From Pseudorhodoferax aquiterrae (GTDB taxonomy: Bacteria > Pseudomonadota > Gammaproteobacteria > Burkholderiales > Burkholderiaceae_C), in assembly GCF_014652235.1 (NCBI RefSeq), contig NZ_BMYK01000011.1, forward strand, positions 85,473 to 149,472: a stretch of 64,000 nucleotides of DNA. Direction: 5' to 3'. The notes beneath the pieces were generated by a model, which did no database searches, was not told the origin of the DNA, and saw only the letters and a list, made by a program, of their open reading frames with translations. Positions 7,459 through 16,442 of the stretch are shown piece by piece; within the stretch, counting starts at the first letter, position 1; the number at the start of each line of letters is the position of its first letter. The position numbers and the translations under genes are program-made.

Positions 7459-9521
7459 GGTCTGGATCGCGTGGTCGGGGCGGCGGCCTTGGCGGCCGGC
7501 CCGGCGCTGGCCAGCAGGCGCTGGCAGTCGGTGTCTTCGCCGGGGCCGGTCTCGATCAAGGGTAGCAGGGCGGCGAGCGGGTTGACCAGCGCCAGCGCCA
7601 CGGCGCCGCCGCCACGCAGGGCCAGGCCGGCCTTGTCGAGTTCGAAGTCGGGCGAGCGGAAGCTGCCGTACACGCGCACTGGCGTGCGCAGCGACAGGAT
7701 GCCGGCCTTCTTGGGCTTGGGCGCGATGGTCAGGTCGAAGCGCTCGTGGTCGAGGTCGAATCCGCCATCGCCCTCGATGCGCGTGTCCTCGGTATCGATG
7801 ACGAACAGCTGCGACTTGCCCTGGCCGTCCTTCACGTCGAAGGAAACGGCCCCGCAGTTGATCGGGATGGGCTTGTCGCCGCCCATGAGCAGCGTGAGGA
7901 TCTTGCCGCCATTGAGGCCCGACACGGCGTCGAGCAGGTTGGACACCTGGCCCCGCGAGAGCGCGGCCTGCACCTGGCCGTCGGCCTTGGCCGCCAGGTC
8001 GGCGATGGAGTTGCCGCTGGCGCTGAGCTTGGCGCGCGCACCCATGGCGCCGCTCGAGGGTGCGAGCCGGGGCGAGGGCGGCACCAGCCGCGCGAGCTTG
8101 AGCCGGCGTGCCGTGATGTCCACGTCGGCGCGCAGGGTGGGCTGCTGCGCGTCGAGCCGCACTACGGATCGGATCTCGCCGTCGGCCAGATCCACGTCGA
8201 ACGGGTCCAGGCGCAGCACCGCATCCTTGAGGTCCAGCTTCACGCGCAGGTTCTGCAGTGCGATGAAGTCCGGCGCGTCGATGCGGTCCACGCGCAGGTC
8301 GGCCTTGGCGTCGATGGCCTTGAAGCGCCCGCCCTCGAACTTGCCCGTGGGCAGCAGCCGCTCGCCCTGCACGGTGCCCGTGGGCAGGGCGCGTTCGCCG
8401 CTGGTCTGCTTCTCGCGGGCCTGGGCCCGTTCGCGCGTCTGCGTTTCGGCCTGCGTGAGCGGCCGGGCGTCGGCGGTCTCCTTGGTCGTGAGGCCGACCA
8501 GCGGCCCCAGGTCGGGCAGGTTCAGCAGCTTGCTGTGCAGCGTGGTGGTGAGCAGCGGGCGCGGTTCACGCTGCACGTAGGCGGCTTCGCCGGCCACGTC
8601 GGTCTTGCCGATGCGGCCCTGGATGTCCTGCATGGAATAGCGGTTGCCGTCGAGCTTCAGATGGCCGGACAGGCGGTAGGGCGGGGAGGCTGGCAGCGGC
8701 AGCAGCAGAAAGGGATAGAGGTTGGCGAGCGTGTTGCCGGCGATGTTCAGCCGCACGTCGATGCCGCTGATGTTGGCGGCGTCGGCCACGGTGCCCTCCA
8801 CGTCGAGCCGCGTGGTGCCGGCCACGAGCCGGCCCTGGATCGGGAACGGGACGTCCGAGCCCTGGAAGCTCAGCACATCGCCGGTCTGGGCCTGGCCGCT
8901 GAACTTGGCATCGTGGTAGGTGCCGGCGAAGCGGTAGCGTGTGGTGTAGCGCGCGTTGTCGGGGCGGGCCTTGGCGTCGTCGGCCTTGGCCGCGGCCGCC
9001 GGGTCGAAGGTCTCGACATCGACGCCGATGTCGAAAGGCGTGGTCCGGTCCACGTAGCGCAGCTTGCCCTGGCGGACCGACAGGCTGGAGATCAGCAGCT
9101 TGCTCGGCTCCTTGGTTTCCGACGGCTCGCCCAGCACCCAGTTGCGGCGCTCGTCCTTGGCTTTCTCGAAGTTGAGCTCGGCCTGGTCCATCGCCACGCG
9201 CGGCACGAAGACCTTGCCGTTCCACAGGTCGCGCAGCGAGACCGAGAACTCCAGCGTGCCGATGCGGGCCATGGGGTGGTCGCCCGTGCCGTCGGCCCAG
9301 TCCGCATTCGCGAAGTAGACGTCCTTGAGGCGGATCACCGGGTTCCAGCCCAGCTGGACGGCCAGGTGAGAACTGTCGAAACGGCGCTGCGTCTTTTCGC
9401 TGATGGTGCGGTTGAGCGGGCCGCGCAGCCAGTCCCAGTCGAACAGCAGCAGGAACACCACGAGTGCACCGAGCAGGGCCAGCAGGATCTTCGTGCCGCG
9501 ACCGGGAGAGAAAGCGCGCAT
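7455..9521 (-). CDS. AsmA-family envelope protein
   Basis: 688 residues with an N-terminal membrane anchor (about 13-27, ILLALLGALVVFLLLFDW) followed by a long periplasmic beta-rich body. It ends in an AsmA C-terminal domain (GAMGARAKLSASGNSIADLA and LTIAPKPKKAGILSLRTPVR). AsmA-like proteins bridge the periplasm and are linked to phospholipid transfer to the outer membrane. The first gene of a coupled pair with the YihY-like protein. Members vary in length and this size is normal. Confidence 0.88.
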   Translation of the reverse strand: MRAFSPGRGTKILLALLGALVVFLLLFDWDWLRGPLNRTISEKTQRRFDSSHLAVQLGWNPVIRLKDVYFANADWADGTGDHPMARIGTLEFSVSLRDLWNGKVFVPRVAMDQAELNFEKAKDERRNWVLGEPSETKEPSKLLISSLSVRQGKLRYVDRTTPFDIGVDVETFDPAAAAKADDAKARPDNARYTTRYRFAGTYHDAKFSGQAQTGDVLSFQGSDVPFPIQGRLVAGTTRLDVEGTVADAANISGIDVRLNIAGNTLANLYPFLLLPLPASPPYRLSGHLKLDGNRYSMQDIQGRIGKTDVAGEAAYVQREPRPLLTTTLHSKLLNLPDLGPLVGLTTKETADARPLTQAETQTRERAQAREKQTSGERALPTGTVQGERLLPTGKFEGGRFKAIDAKADLRVDRIDAPDFIALQNLRVKLDLKDAVLRLDPFDVDLADGEIRSVVRLDAQQPTLRADVDITARRLKLARLVPPSPRLAPSSGAMGARAKLSASGNSIADLAAKADGQVQAALSRGQVSNLLDAVSGLNGGKILTLLMGGDKPIPINCGAVSFDVKDGQGKSQLFVIDTEDTRIEGDGGFDLDHERFDLTIAPKPKKAGILSLRTPVRVYGSFRSPDFELDKAGLALRGGGAVALALVNPLAALLPLIETGPGEDTDCQRLLASAGPAAKAAAPTTRSRP

Positions 9522-9662
9522 GGGGTGCAGCCTATGCCTGCGCCCGCAGCGGCTGCGGCGGCCCCGGCAGCATCCGCGCGGCAGCGCCGGGCGGGACCGG
9601 CTGTCGGACGGCGACTACATGCGGCTAAGCTTGCCGGCCTTTGCACCCACGGAGACTTTTCG

Positions 9663-10616
9663 ATGTCCGCCCCCAAGGGCACCTGGCTCGGCGTGGCCTG
9701 CGGCATGGCCGCCGGCGCAGCCTGGGGCCTGGTGTTCCTCGCGCCAGAGCTGGCGCCCGAATTCAGCCCGCTGCAGTTGTCGGCCGCGCGTTACCTGGCC
9801 TACGGCCTCATCGCTGCGGCGCTGCTGCTGCCGCGCTGGCGGGCCGTGCGCCCGCATGTGGGCGCAAGCGCCTGGCGCGCGCTGTTCTGGCTCAGCCTGC
9901 TCGGCAACAGCCTGTACTACGTGCTGCTGGCCAGCGCCGTGCAGATCGGCGGCATGGCCATGACCTCGCTCGTGATCGGCTTCCTGCCCGTGGCTGTCAC
10001 CTGGGTCGGCAGCCGCGGCGCCGACGCGGTGCCCTTGCGCAGGCTCGCGCCGTCGCTGGCGCTGGGCCTGGCCGGCGTGGCCTGCATTGCTTGGGAATCG
10101 CTCGCCGGCGCATCGGCCCAGCCGCCGGCGCAGCGCTGGCTGGGTTTTGCCTGCGCGGTCGGTGCGCTGGTCTCGTGGTCCAGCTATGCGGTGGGCAACA
10201 GCCGCCAGCTGGCGCGGCTGCGCGGCGTGTCGGCGCACGACTGGAGCCTGCTCACGGGCGTGGTCACGGGTGCGCAGGCGCTGGTGCTGGCGGTGCCGGC
10301 TTTCGTGCTGGCCGATCTCGCGCTGCAGCCGGCCAGCGCCTGGTGGCGCTTCGCCGGTGTCTCGGCCGGCGTGGCCCTGCTGGCATCGGTGCTGGGCAAT
10401 GCGCTGTGGAACCAGGCCAGCCGGCTGCTGCCGCTCACACTCGTCGGCCAGATGGTGGTGTTCGAGACGCTGTTCGCGCTGCTCTACGGCTTTCTGTGGG
10501 AGGTGCGCTGGCCCACGGCCCTGGAATGGCTGGCGATGGCACTGGTGACCAGCGCCGTGCTGTCGTGCATCTCGGCGCACCGCGCACCGGCCGCGGTGGA
10601 CGAGATGCATCCATGA
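9663..10616 (+). CDS. DMT-superfamily (EamA) transporter
   Basis: 317 residues with about ten hydrophobic segments arranged as two EamA repeats. Family-like stretches include AAGAAWGLVFLAPELAP at residues 15-31 and FETLFALLYGFLWEVRWPT near residue 275. These inner-membrane proteins export metabolites or drugs, and the substrate cannot be deduced. ATG 9663 follows directly on MSAPKGTW with a weak upstream purine tract; longer in-frame extensions lie over the divergent AsmA promoter and were not used. The DUF2784 gene starts 10 bases after its stop. Confidence 0.88.
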   Translation: MSAPKGTWLGVACGMAAGAAWGLVFLAPELAPEFSPLQLSAARYLAYGLIAAALLLPRWRAVRPHVGASAWRALFWLSLLGNSLYYVLLASAVQIGGMAMTSLVIGFLPVAVTWVGSRGADAVPLRRLAPSLALGLAGVACIAWESLAGASAQPPAQRWLGFACAVGALVSWSSYAVGNSRQLARLRGVSAHDWSLLTGVVTGAQALVLAVPAFVLADLALQPASAWWRFAGVSAGVALLASVLGNALWNQASRLLPLTLVGQMVVFETLFALLYGFLWEVRWPTALEWLAMALVTSAVLSCISAHRAPAAVDEMHP

Positions 10617-10626
10617 GGGGTACTGC

Positions 10627-11016
10627 ATGAGTCTGGCCATGCTGGCCGATGCCGTGCTGGTGCTGCACGTGGCCATCGTCCTGTTCGTGGTGGGCGGCCT
10701 GGTGCTCGTGGTCGGCGGCAACCTGGCGGGCTGGGTCTGGGTCAACCACTGGTGGCTGCGGCTGCTGCACCTGGGCACCATCGGCTTCGTGGTGGCCGAG
10801 GCCTGGCTGGGCATCACCTGCCCGCTCACGACCTGGGAGATGGCGCTGCGGCTGGCGGCCGGACAGCCCGCCCATGCCGGCGGCTTCCTGCAGCACTGGC
10901 TGCAGCGGCTGCTGTACTGGGACGCGCCGGCCTGGGTCTTCACGCTGGCCTACACGCTGTTCGGCCTGGCCGTGGCGTGGGCCTGGTGGCGCTGGCCGCC
11001 GCGGCGTTCAGCCTGA
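10627..11016 (+). CDS. DUF2784-family small membrane protein
   Basis: 129 residues with three or four hydrophobic helices. The N-terminal LADAVLVLHVAIVLFVVGGL and the internal HLGTIGFVVAEAWLGITCPL are typical of DUF2784 proteins of unknown function. Conserved Trp and Cys residues lie near the membrane faces. It follows the DMT transporter by 10 bases and is probably in the same transcript. Its 3' end overlaps the convergent Sel1-like gene by 9 bases. Confidence 0.85.
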   Translation: MSLAMLADAVLVLHVAIVLFVVGGLVLVVGGNLAGWVWVNHWWLRLLHLGTIGFVVAEAWLGITCPLTTWEMALRLAAGQPAHAGGFLQHWLQRLLYWDAPAWVFTLAYTLFGLAVAWAWWRWPPRRSA

Positions 11017-11391
11017 GCAGGCGGGACGGCCGGCCGGCGCGCTGCGCGTGCGGTTCAGGAACACCAGCTGCTGCCAGGCCACCAGGCTGCCTTGGGCAAA
11101 GGCCTGGCGCGCCCAGTGCAGGGCTTCGCAGCGGTCCGCCGTGACGGCCGGACCGTAGACGGCGGGCCCCACCAGCAGGGCCAGCCCCAGCATCTCCTGG
11201 GCCTCGACATGGCCGGCGCGCGCGGAGCGGCGCAGCAGCTCCAGCATCTGCGGGTAGGCGCGCTCGGACTGGGCTTCGAGCGCGAGCTGGTAGAGCTGTT
11301 CGGGCGTGGCGGCATGGACCGGGCCGAGCAGCAGGGCGGTGGACAGGGCCAGGGCGGAGGGGTGCATGGGCATGGCGGGTGCTTTGGGCAA
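11008..11391 (-). CDS. Small secreted Sel1-like repeat protein
   Basis: 127 residues beginning with a likely signal peptide (ALALSTALLLGPVHAA), then one and a half Sel1/TPR-like helical repeats containing SARAGHVEAQEMLGLALLVG and CEALHWARQAFAQGS. Sel1 repeats are protein-interaction scaffolds, so a periplasmic adaptor role is possible but unproven. The start is uncertain: ATGs at residues 1, 7 and 9 are all in frame. Members of the family are usually longer, so this is a minimal version. Confidence 0.7.
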   Translation of the reverse strand: MPKAPAMPMHPSALALSTALLLGPVHAATPEQLYQLALEAQSERAYPQMLELLRRSARAGHVEAQEMLGLALLVGPAVYGPAVTADRCEALHWARQAFAQGSLVAWQQLVFLNRTRSAPAGRPACSG

Positions 11392-11403
11392 GGTGTCGCC
11401 ATG

Positions 11404-11827
11404 TTCCGGCCGGACTGGCTGCGCGCACCAGCGGGATCTGCCGCAGGGCGGCTCAGGCTGCGGCGAATCCGGCGGCCTGGGCTAGCCCGCTGGGGTGAAC
11501 GCAGCTCCCGCCTGTTGATCCGCCAACCGGCTTTATTCGGATGCCAGCTCGGTCGAACGACACCCGCAGATCAGTTTCGGCTGGAACGCGCCCATCAGAG
11601 CCATTCGCAGTGATGAACAAGACTCCCGGAAGCCGAGTAACGTGGATGCTGCGCTGCACAGAGCCGCAACGGTTCTGCAGCACGGCTCGGCAAGCAAGCC
11701 CACAGTGTCGAACCGAACGGAGAGAACGAGACGGGCGCAGTCTGAACTGGGGATTTGCTTTGGATGCGGGCGCTGGCGTTCGTGTACCCCTGCAAGGGCA
11801 AACCCTCGCGCATCCGCCCAGCCGCTG
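11404..11827. other. Gene-free stretch at the left border of the catabolic cluster
   Basis: About 420 bases with visibly lower GC than neighbouring genes and no reading frame with credible composition, start signal or family resemblance. It could be degraded DNA at the border of an acquired segment. I see no transposase remnant, tRNA or terminal repeat in it. Confidence 0.5.
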
Positions 11828-12730
11828 CTACGTGCTCGGCAGAACGTCGAATCGGTACAACTGGGCCGGGTTGTCTACCAGGACACGTGGCGAGCCAGTA
11901 TCTGGAAGCCACGCGGCGACGAGGTCCATCAGTTCGGCATCGTCCGGCTTTTCGCGCTCAGTGACATGGGGCCAGTCGGAGCCCCAGACGAGGCGCTCGG
12001 GAAACGCGTCGAACCAACGCCGTACGGTCTCTGCCAGAGCGGCGCGTTGCTGTTCCGCCGGAGCCGCGATATAGGGGGCAGACAGCTTCAGCCACACCCT
12101 CCCGGAGTCCAGCAGCCGCAGCACCGCCTGCTCGAGCGGCCGTGGGTCGCCCATGTCGGCTTGGTGCCGCGCGAAGTGGTCGATGACCAGCGGCACGTGC
12201 AACGCCAGCAGCCGGTCGGCCAGCTGGACCAGGTCGCCACCGGGCGCATGCACCTGCAGGTGCCAGCCCAGCGGCCGCACCATCTCGGCCACCGGCTCCA
12301 GCATGTCGACCACCGTCGCGCCCGCCTGCACCAGATTGAACCGCGTGCCGACGACGCCGGCATCGTCGAGCAACTGCAGATCGCGCCGCGTGAACGAAGG
12401 GTCGATGACCGCGACACCACGCGCCGCACCGCCGAAGGTCCGCAGTCCCGCCACCAGCACGCGGTTGTCGGTGCCGTAGCTCGAGGGCTGCACCACGACG
12501 TTGCGGGTGATGCCCAGCCGATGCTGCAACTGCCGGTAGTGGCGCACTGAAGCCTCTGCATGCTGCAGAACAGGACCGCCTGCGAATGGCATCTGTGGGT
12601 CGTACAGATGCATCTGGCAATCGCAGGTGTCCGCAGGCACGCGGCGCATGGGAGGCCGCGTTCCTCGCGAATGAGGAACCCGGCTCGCCGCCCCCGATGG
12701 GGTGTCAGCCGTGCTCTGGTCCGGCCTCAC
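11828..12730 (-). CDS. Amidohydrolase, 2-pyrone-4,6-dicarboxylate hydrolase-like
   Basis: 300 residues of the amidohydrolase TIM-barrel family closest to LigI/PDC hydrolases. Visible elements are DCQMHLYD (strand-1 metal/substrate motif, here with one His), HLQVHAPGG, VIDHFARH and the late GSDWPH motif. Such enzymes open lactone rings of aromatic meta-cleavage products. A GTG at 12730 overlaps the TGA of the upstream receptor gene (GTGA) and would couple translation. ATG 12649, giving MRRVPADTCDCQ, is the alternative. Last gene of the five-gene cluster; lactone hydrolysis before aldol cleavage fits its aldolase neighbour. Confidence 0.82.
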   Translation of the reverse strand: MRPDQSTADTPSGAASRVPHSRGTRPPMRRVPADTCDCQMHLYDPQMPFAGGPVLQHAEASVRHYRQLQHRLGITRNVVVQPSSYGTDNRVLVAGLRTFGGAARGVAVIDPSFTRRDLQLLDDAGVVGTRFNLVQAGATVVDMLEPVAEMVRPLGWHLQVHAPGGDLVQLADRLLALHVPLVIDHFARHQADMGDPRPLEQAVLRLLDSGRVWLKLSAPYIAAPAEQQRAALAETVRRWFDAFPERLVWGSDWPHVTEREKPDDAELMDLVAAWLPDTGSPRVLVDNPAQLYRFDVLPST

Positions 12731-13674
12731 TTCGCGGGCTTCGCAGCGTTCCAGAAGGCGTGCGACTTGCCCAACTCGATGGCGGATTGCTCCAGATCGG
12801 TCGGCGCAAGGTCAAGCGACATGTCCTTGATCTTTGCCTGCACCTCGGGCTCGGCCAGCACCTTGCGCAGTGCGGCGTTGAACCGCTCGGCGAGCGGCTT
12901 GGGCAGCGCCTTGGGCGCAAAGAAGGCATTGAAGCTGTTGACGTTCACGCCGGTGAAGCCGAGCTCCTCGAAGGTCGGGACGTCTGGCAGCAAGCCGGAG
13001 CGTTTGCCACCGGAGATGGCCAGGATGCGAACCTTGCCCCCGCGGGACATGGTCACGCCCTCGGGTTCGCCTGTGACACCGGACGCCAGTTGCCCACCAA
13101 TGAGCTGCGGCATCATCTGCGCGGAACCCCCGAAGGCAATGGCCTCCATCTTGACGCCCGCTTTGCGAGTGATGGCGTCACCGATGATGTCCGGCACACC
13201 GCCGGTCAGCGGTACTCCGTAGTTGCCCATTTTGGGGTCCTTGCGCACCACGTCGACGAACTCCGCGAGCGTCTTCGCCGGGCTGCTGAGCGGCACCGCG
13301 AGCGTCCACTGGAAGCGCGCAACCTGGCCGACAGGCGCGAAGTCCTTCACGGCGTCGTAGCCTGCACTGGGCGTGATGAGCGGCACGACGACCACGGAAT
13401 GGTCCAGCGCCAGCAGGAAGGTCGATCCGTCGGCCGGCGCTGCCTTGACCGCAGCCGTGCCGATCTGGCCGCTGGCACCCGGTCGGTTTTCGATGATGAC
13501 CGGATGGCCCAGCTCGCTGGACATCTTCGGTCCGAGCAGGCGGGCCAGCGCATCGGTTGCACCACCGGGTGCGAACGGGACCACGAATCGGATCGGGCTC
13601 TTGAAGTCCTGGGCGCTTGCACCAGCCGCCGCGACGGCCAGCGCGGCCGCCAGAATGTTTCGTCTGTTCAGCAT
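12727..13674 (-). CDS. Bug/TctC-type periplasmic substrate-binding receptor (first of two)
   Basis: 315 residues from ATG 13674, preceded by GGAGGAGA. It has a signal peptide (ILAAALAVAAAGASAQ) and the Bug-family core: RFVVPFAPGGATDALAR, ENRPGASGQIGT and LLPDVPTFEELG. These proteins bind carboxylates such as tricarboxylates or aromatic acids in the periplasm and normally serve a TctAB permease. No permease gene is present here, which is usual for Burkholderiales Bug orphans. It lies between a second receptor and the amidohydrolase in one minus-strand unit. Confidence 0.9.
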   Translation of the reverse strand: MLNRRNILAAALAVAAAGASAQDFKSPIRFVVPFAPGGATDALARLLGPKMSSELGHPVIIENRPGASGQIGTAAVKAAPADGSTFLLALDHSVVVVPLITPSAGYDAVKDFAPVGQVARFQWTLAVPLSSPAKTLAEFVDVVRKDPKMGNYGVPLTGGVPDIIGDAITRKAGVKMEAIAFGGSAQMMPQLIGGQLASGVTGEPEGVTMSRGGKVRILAISGGKRSGLLPDVPTFEELGFTGVNVNSFNAFFAPKALPKPLAERFNAALRKVLAEPEVQAKIKDMSLDLAPTDLEQSAIELGKSHAFWNAAKPAK

Positions 13675-13696
13675 GTCATCTCCTCCCTGGACTGCG

Positions 13697-14674
13697 TTAT
13701 TCGGCCTTGGCGCCGGTTTCTTTGATGACCCGCGCCCAGCGCTCACCTTCGGCGCGCATGTAGTCGACGTACTGTTTCTGCGTGCCGCCGAGCATGATCG
13801 AACCCTGACTGTCCAGCCGGTCGATGAGCTCCTTGCTCTGCACCGTCTTCTGCAAGGCGGCGGTGACCTTCGTCACCACATCGGCCGGCGCGCCTTTGGG
13901 CAGCATCAGGCCTTGCCAGGCGCCCATGTCCATCGTGGACTTGCCCGTCACCTCGCGCAGCGTCGGGACGTTGGGCAGCAGGGCGACGCGCTTGTCATGC
14001 GACACGGCCAGCGCGCGGATGCCGCCGCCCTTGATGTGCGGCATGGCTTCGTTGATGGGCAGGAACATGAACTGCGTCGCGCCGGCCAGCAGGTCCGTGA
14101 CCGCCGGTGCGCTGCCCTTGTAGGCGATGTGGGTCGCTTCGATGCCCACTTCCTTCGTGAACAGGGCACCCCCGAGGTGCAGCAGCGCGCCGGTGCCCGA
14201 CGATGCATAGTTGACCTTGCCCTTCTGGGTCTTCGCCCAGGCGATGAACTCCGTCGCACTCTGAGCCGGGATGTCCTTGTTCACGACGAGCACCAGGGGA
14301 ATCGTTGCCGTCAGGGAGATGGGAACGTAGTCCGTGTAGGGATCGAAGCCCGGCGACGCGTACAGCGAAGGGGCCAGCACCACGGCAGAAGTTGCGTAGA
14401 AGAACGTGTAGCCGTCCGGCGCGGAACGCTTGACGTCCTGGGCGCCCAGGTTGCCACCGGCGCCGCCCTTGTTCTCGACGACGATGGTGCCGCCCAGGTC
14501 CTTGGACAGTTGTTGGCCGACCGCGCGCGCGTTGATGTCGGCCGAGCCGCCGGGGGCGAACGCGACGACCATGCGGATGGGCTTGTTCGGATAGTTGTCG
14601 GGCTGGGCTTGGGCACCAGCGGTCAACGTGAACGCAGTGGCCAGAACGGCCAGGGATTGGATGAGTTTGTGCAC
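13697..14674 (-). CDS. Bug/TctC-type periplasmic substrate-binding receptor (second)
   Basis: 325 residues with a signal peptide (IQSLAVLATAFTLTAGAQAQ) and family motifs RMVVAFAPGGSADINARAVG, VENKGGAGGNLGA and LLPNVPTLREVTG. It is clearly a paralogue type rather than a recent duplicate of the neighbouring receptor, because identity by eye is low outside the motifs. Two different receptors in one catabolic cluster suggest two related carboxylate substrates or pathway branches. Spacing to the aldolase gene upstream is 28 bases, so co-transcription is likely. Confidence 0.9.
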   Translation of the reverse strand: MHKLIQSLAVLATAFTLTAGAQAQPDNYPNKPIRMVVAFAPGGSADINARAVGQQLSKDLGGTIVVENKGGAGGNLGAQDVKRSAPDGYTFFYATSAVVLAPSLYASPGFDPYTDYVPISLTATIPLVLVVNKDIPAQSATEFIAWAKTQKGKVNYASSGTGALLHLGGALFTKEVGIEATHIAYKGSAPAVTDLLAGATQFMFLPINEAMPHIKGGGIRALAVSHDKRVALLPNVPTLREVTGKSTMDMGAWQGLMLPKGAPADVVTKVTAALQKTVQSKELIDRLDSQGSIMLGGTQKQYVDYMRAEGERWARVIKETGAKAE

Positions 14675-14702
14675 GGGGTCTCCTTCTGTTGTTGCGATGG
14701 CG

Positions 14703-15341
14703 TCAGACCAGGCCGAAGCGCTTGAGCGTCTCGGTCAGGTTGAGCAGTTCGGCGGTCGTGGCGCCTTCCTCGATGGCCTTGCGCTGCTTGGCTTCCTTCT
14801 CTTCGCGTGCAAGGCTGCTCGCGATGGCGTGCTGGACCTCGTCCTGTGCCACGACGACCAGGCCATCGCGGTCGCCAACGATGATGTCGCCGGGGTTGAT
14901 CTGCGTGTCGCCAATGAAGATGGGCACGTTGACCTTTCCGGGTTGGTTCTTGCCGGTGCCCTTGATGGACAGGCCGCGGCAGAACACCGGGAAGCCCAGC
15001 TCGATGATGAGGTTGGCATCGCGCACGCAGCCGCTGATGACCAGGCCGGCGATACCCAACTTCATGGCCTGCAGCGTGAGCACGTCGCCCCACGGGCCCG
15101 CTTCCATGAAGCCCTTGGCGTCCACCACCAGCACGTCGCCGGGCTTGGCCTTCAGAACGGCGTGGTGGAGGATGAGGTTGTCGGCCGGACGCGCATCGAC
15201 CGTCAGCGCAGGGCCAGCCAGTCGGACCGTCGGGTCAATCGGCTTCATGCCGTTGTCGAGAGCGCCCTTGGCGCCTTGGGCTTCGTAGACGGTGGCTGCG
15301 CCCAGGTCGCGCAGTTGCTTGATTTGTTCAGTGGTGGCCAT
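14703..15341 (-). CDS. RraA-family aldolase (HMG/CHA aldolase-like)
   Basis: 212 residues of the RraA fold, with AATVYEAQG near the N-terminus, GDVLTLQAMKLGIAGLVISG and the active-site segment GCVRDANLI containing the conserved Arg-Asp. Enzymatic members (LigK/GalC/ProA) cleave 4-hydroxy-4-methyl-2-oxoglutarate or 4-carboxy-4-hydroxy-2-oxoadipate to pyruvate products at the end of protocatechuate or gallate meta-cleavage. The extended C-terminal helix (SLAREEKEAKQRKAIEEG) is typical of the enzymes rather than of the RNase E inhibitor. The context of an amidohydrolase and receptors supports the catabolic role. Confidence 0.87.
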   Translation of the reverse strand: MATTEQIKQLRDLGAATVYEAQGAKGALDNGMKPIDPTVRLAGPALTVDARPADNLILHHAVLKAKPGDVLVVDAKGFMEAGPWGDVLTLQAMKLGIAGLVISGCVRDANLIIELGFPVFCRGLSIKGTGKNQPGKVNVPIFIGDTQINPGDIIVGDRDGLVVVAQDEVQHAIASSLAREEKEAKQRKAIEEGATTAELLNLTETLKRFGLV

Positions 15342-15410
15342 GGTGAGTCGGTAGGAGGAAGAAGGAGAAGAACAGGGGCCGCGGAAGCGGCAACCAACGG
15401 GTCGGAGCGG

Positions 15411-16277
15411 TCAGGACGGCTGCTCGGCCGTGAGCAGCCAGTCGAGCGCTTGCTCGACTGACGGGTCATCGGAAGGAAGGGGCTTGCGGTCCAGCGCGGC
15501 GGCCGTGTTCAGGAAGCGTTGCGACACCCCCGGCAGCACCACGGACGGCAGGCGTTGGGCAATAAGTTCGCCCTGGGCGTCGTGGACTTCATGGGCACGG
15601 CGCTTGGCGTGGATGACATGCGTGCGGACCAGCATGTCAATGAAGGCGCGCAGCGGCGTGTTGTCGATGTCGCTGAGCTGCTCGTAGAGCTTGTCGCGCA
15701 CGCCTTGCTTCTCGGCGCTCATGAGCAGCTCGACGCACAGCGCCTCCATGCCCTTGGTAAAGACGCTACGGAGAATCTTCAGCGACATCGCGTCGCCGGG
15801 CTTGCCGTTGGCGATGACCTGCACCTTACCGCCGGCACCGTCCAGGACCGACTTGAGCGACCCGGCGCCCGAGCCGGACACCAGCAGCGGCGTGCGTGCC
15901 AGGTTCAGCGAGATGGCGCCCATGATGGCGGTGTCCGCGTACAGCGCGCCGACAGCTTCGACCAAGGCCCCGCCTTCGCGCTTGACCGCGGGGCTGGCCG
16001 TCGTCAGGTCGGCCAACGTCGCGCCTTTTTTGAGGTACGGGAGCACCTGCTGCAACACCGGCAGCGAGGTCGTGCCCGTGACGCAGGACAGCACCAAGTC
16101 GGCGCTCGACAGCCAGTCTCCGACCTTTTCCTGGATCGCCAGGTGTGCAGATTCGGCCAGCTTGCGTGCGGCCTCCGAGACACGTGCTTCGCACAGCAGC
16201 AGCGTATGGCCTGCAGCGTGCAGAGGCGCCGCGTAGCAGCGTCCCACTTCGCCCAGTCCGATGATTGCGATGTTCAT
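15411..16277 (-). CDS. NAD(P)-dependent oxidoreductase, beta-hydroxyacid dehydrogenase type with DUF1932
   Basis: 288 residues with the N-terminal dinucleotide motif IIGLGEVG, LADLTTASPAVK and a C-terminal helical DUF1932 domain (about residues 190-265) in place of the usual 3-hydroxyisobutyrate dehydrogenase tail. Related proteins reduce or oxidise small hydroxyacids; LigC/GalD-like steps or dehydrogenation of a side-chain hydroxyl are possible. It is the promoter-proximal gene of the cluster and is divergent from the GntR regulator, with four GTACA boxes in between. Substrate unknown. Confidence 0.85.
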   Translation of the reverse strand: MNIAIIGLGEVGRCYAAPLHAAGHTLLLCEARVSEAARKLAESAHLAIQEKVGDWLSSADLVLSCVTGTTSLPVLQQVLPYLKKGATLADLTTASPAVKREGGALVEAVGALYADTAIMGAISLNLARTPLLVSGSGAGSLKSVLDGAGGKVQVIANGKPGDAMSLKILRSVFTKGMEALCVELLMSAEKQGVRDKLYEQLSDIDNTPLRAFIDMLVRTHVIHAKRRAHEVHDAQGELIAQRLPSVVLPGVSQRFLNTAAALDRKPLPSDDPSVEQALDWLLTAEQPS

Positions 16278-16304
16278 TCAGTCACCTTTCAAACCGGCCG
16301 AAGA

Positions 16305-16320
16305 GTACAAAAAAAGTACA
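16305..16320. promoter_or_regulatory. Paired GTACA boxes, cluster-proximal candidate operator
   Basis: GTACA at 16305-16309 and 16316-16320, exactly 11 bases apart, one helical turn. They are 28 bases upstream of the dehydrogenase start, so an occupied site could block transcription of the cluster. A GGGGTTTACCCC inverted repeat follows at 16339-16350. Confidence 0.5.
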
Positions 16321-16389
16321 AACATAGCAATATGCGAAGGGGTTTACCCCTAAATACCTCTGAAGTTCGATTCAGGCGTCTTGGATGAA

Positions 16390-16406
16390 GTACATATAAA
16401 GTACAT
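16390..16406. promoter_or_regulatory. Paired GTACAT boxes, regulator-proximal candidate operator
   Basis: GTACAT at 16390-16395 and 16401-16406, again 11 bases apart and 85 bases from the first pair. They lie just ahead of the GntR gene. The repetition suggests binding by the divergently encoded regulator at both promoters. Confidence 0.5.
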
Positions 16407-16442
16407 TTGACATCCATTCGACACTCGAGGGAGCTTGCGGCC

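Noticed and set aside
7746-9662. Long plus-strand extension upstream of the DMT transporter
   Set aside because: It is antisense to AsmA and not transporter-like; the transporter begins naturally at 9663.
11453-11912. Several 75-105 codon frames in the gap before the amidohydrolase
   Set aside because: They overlap in conflicting frames with no start signal or recognisable motif.
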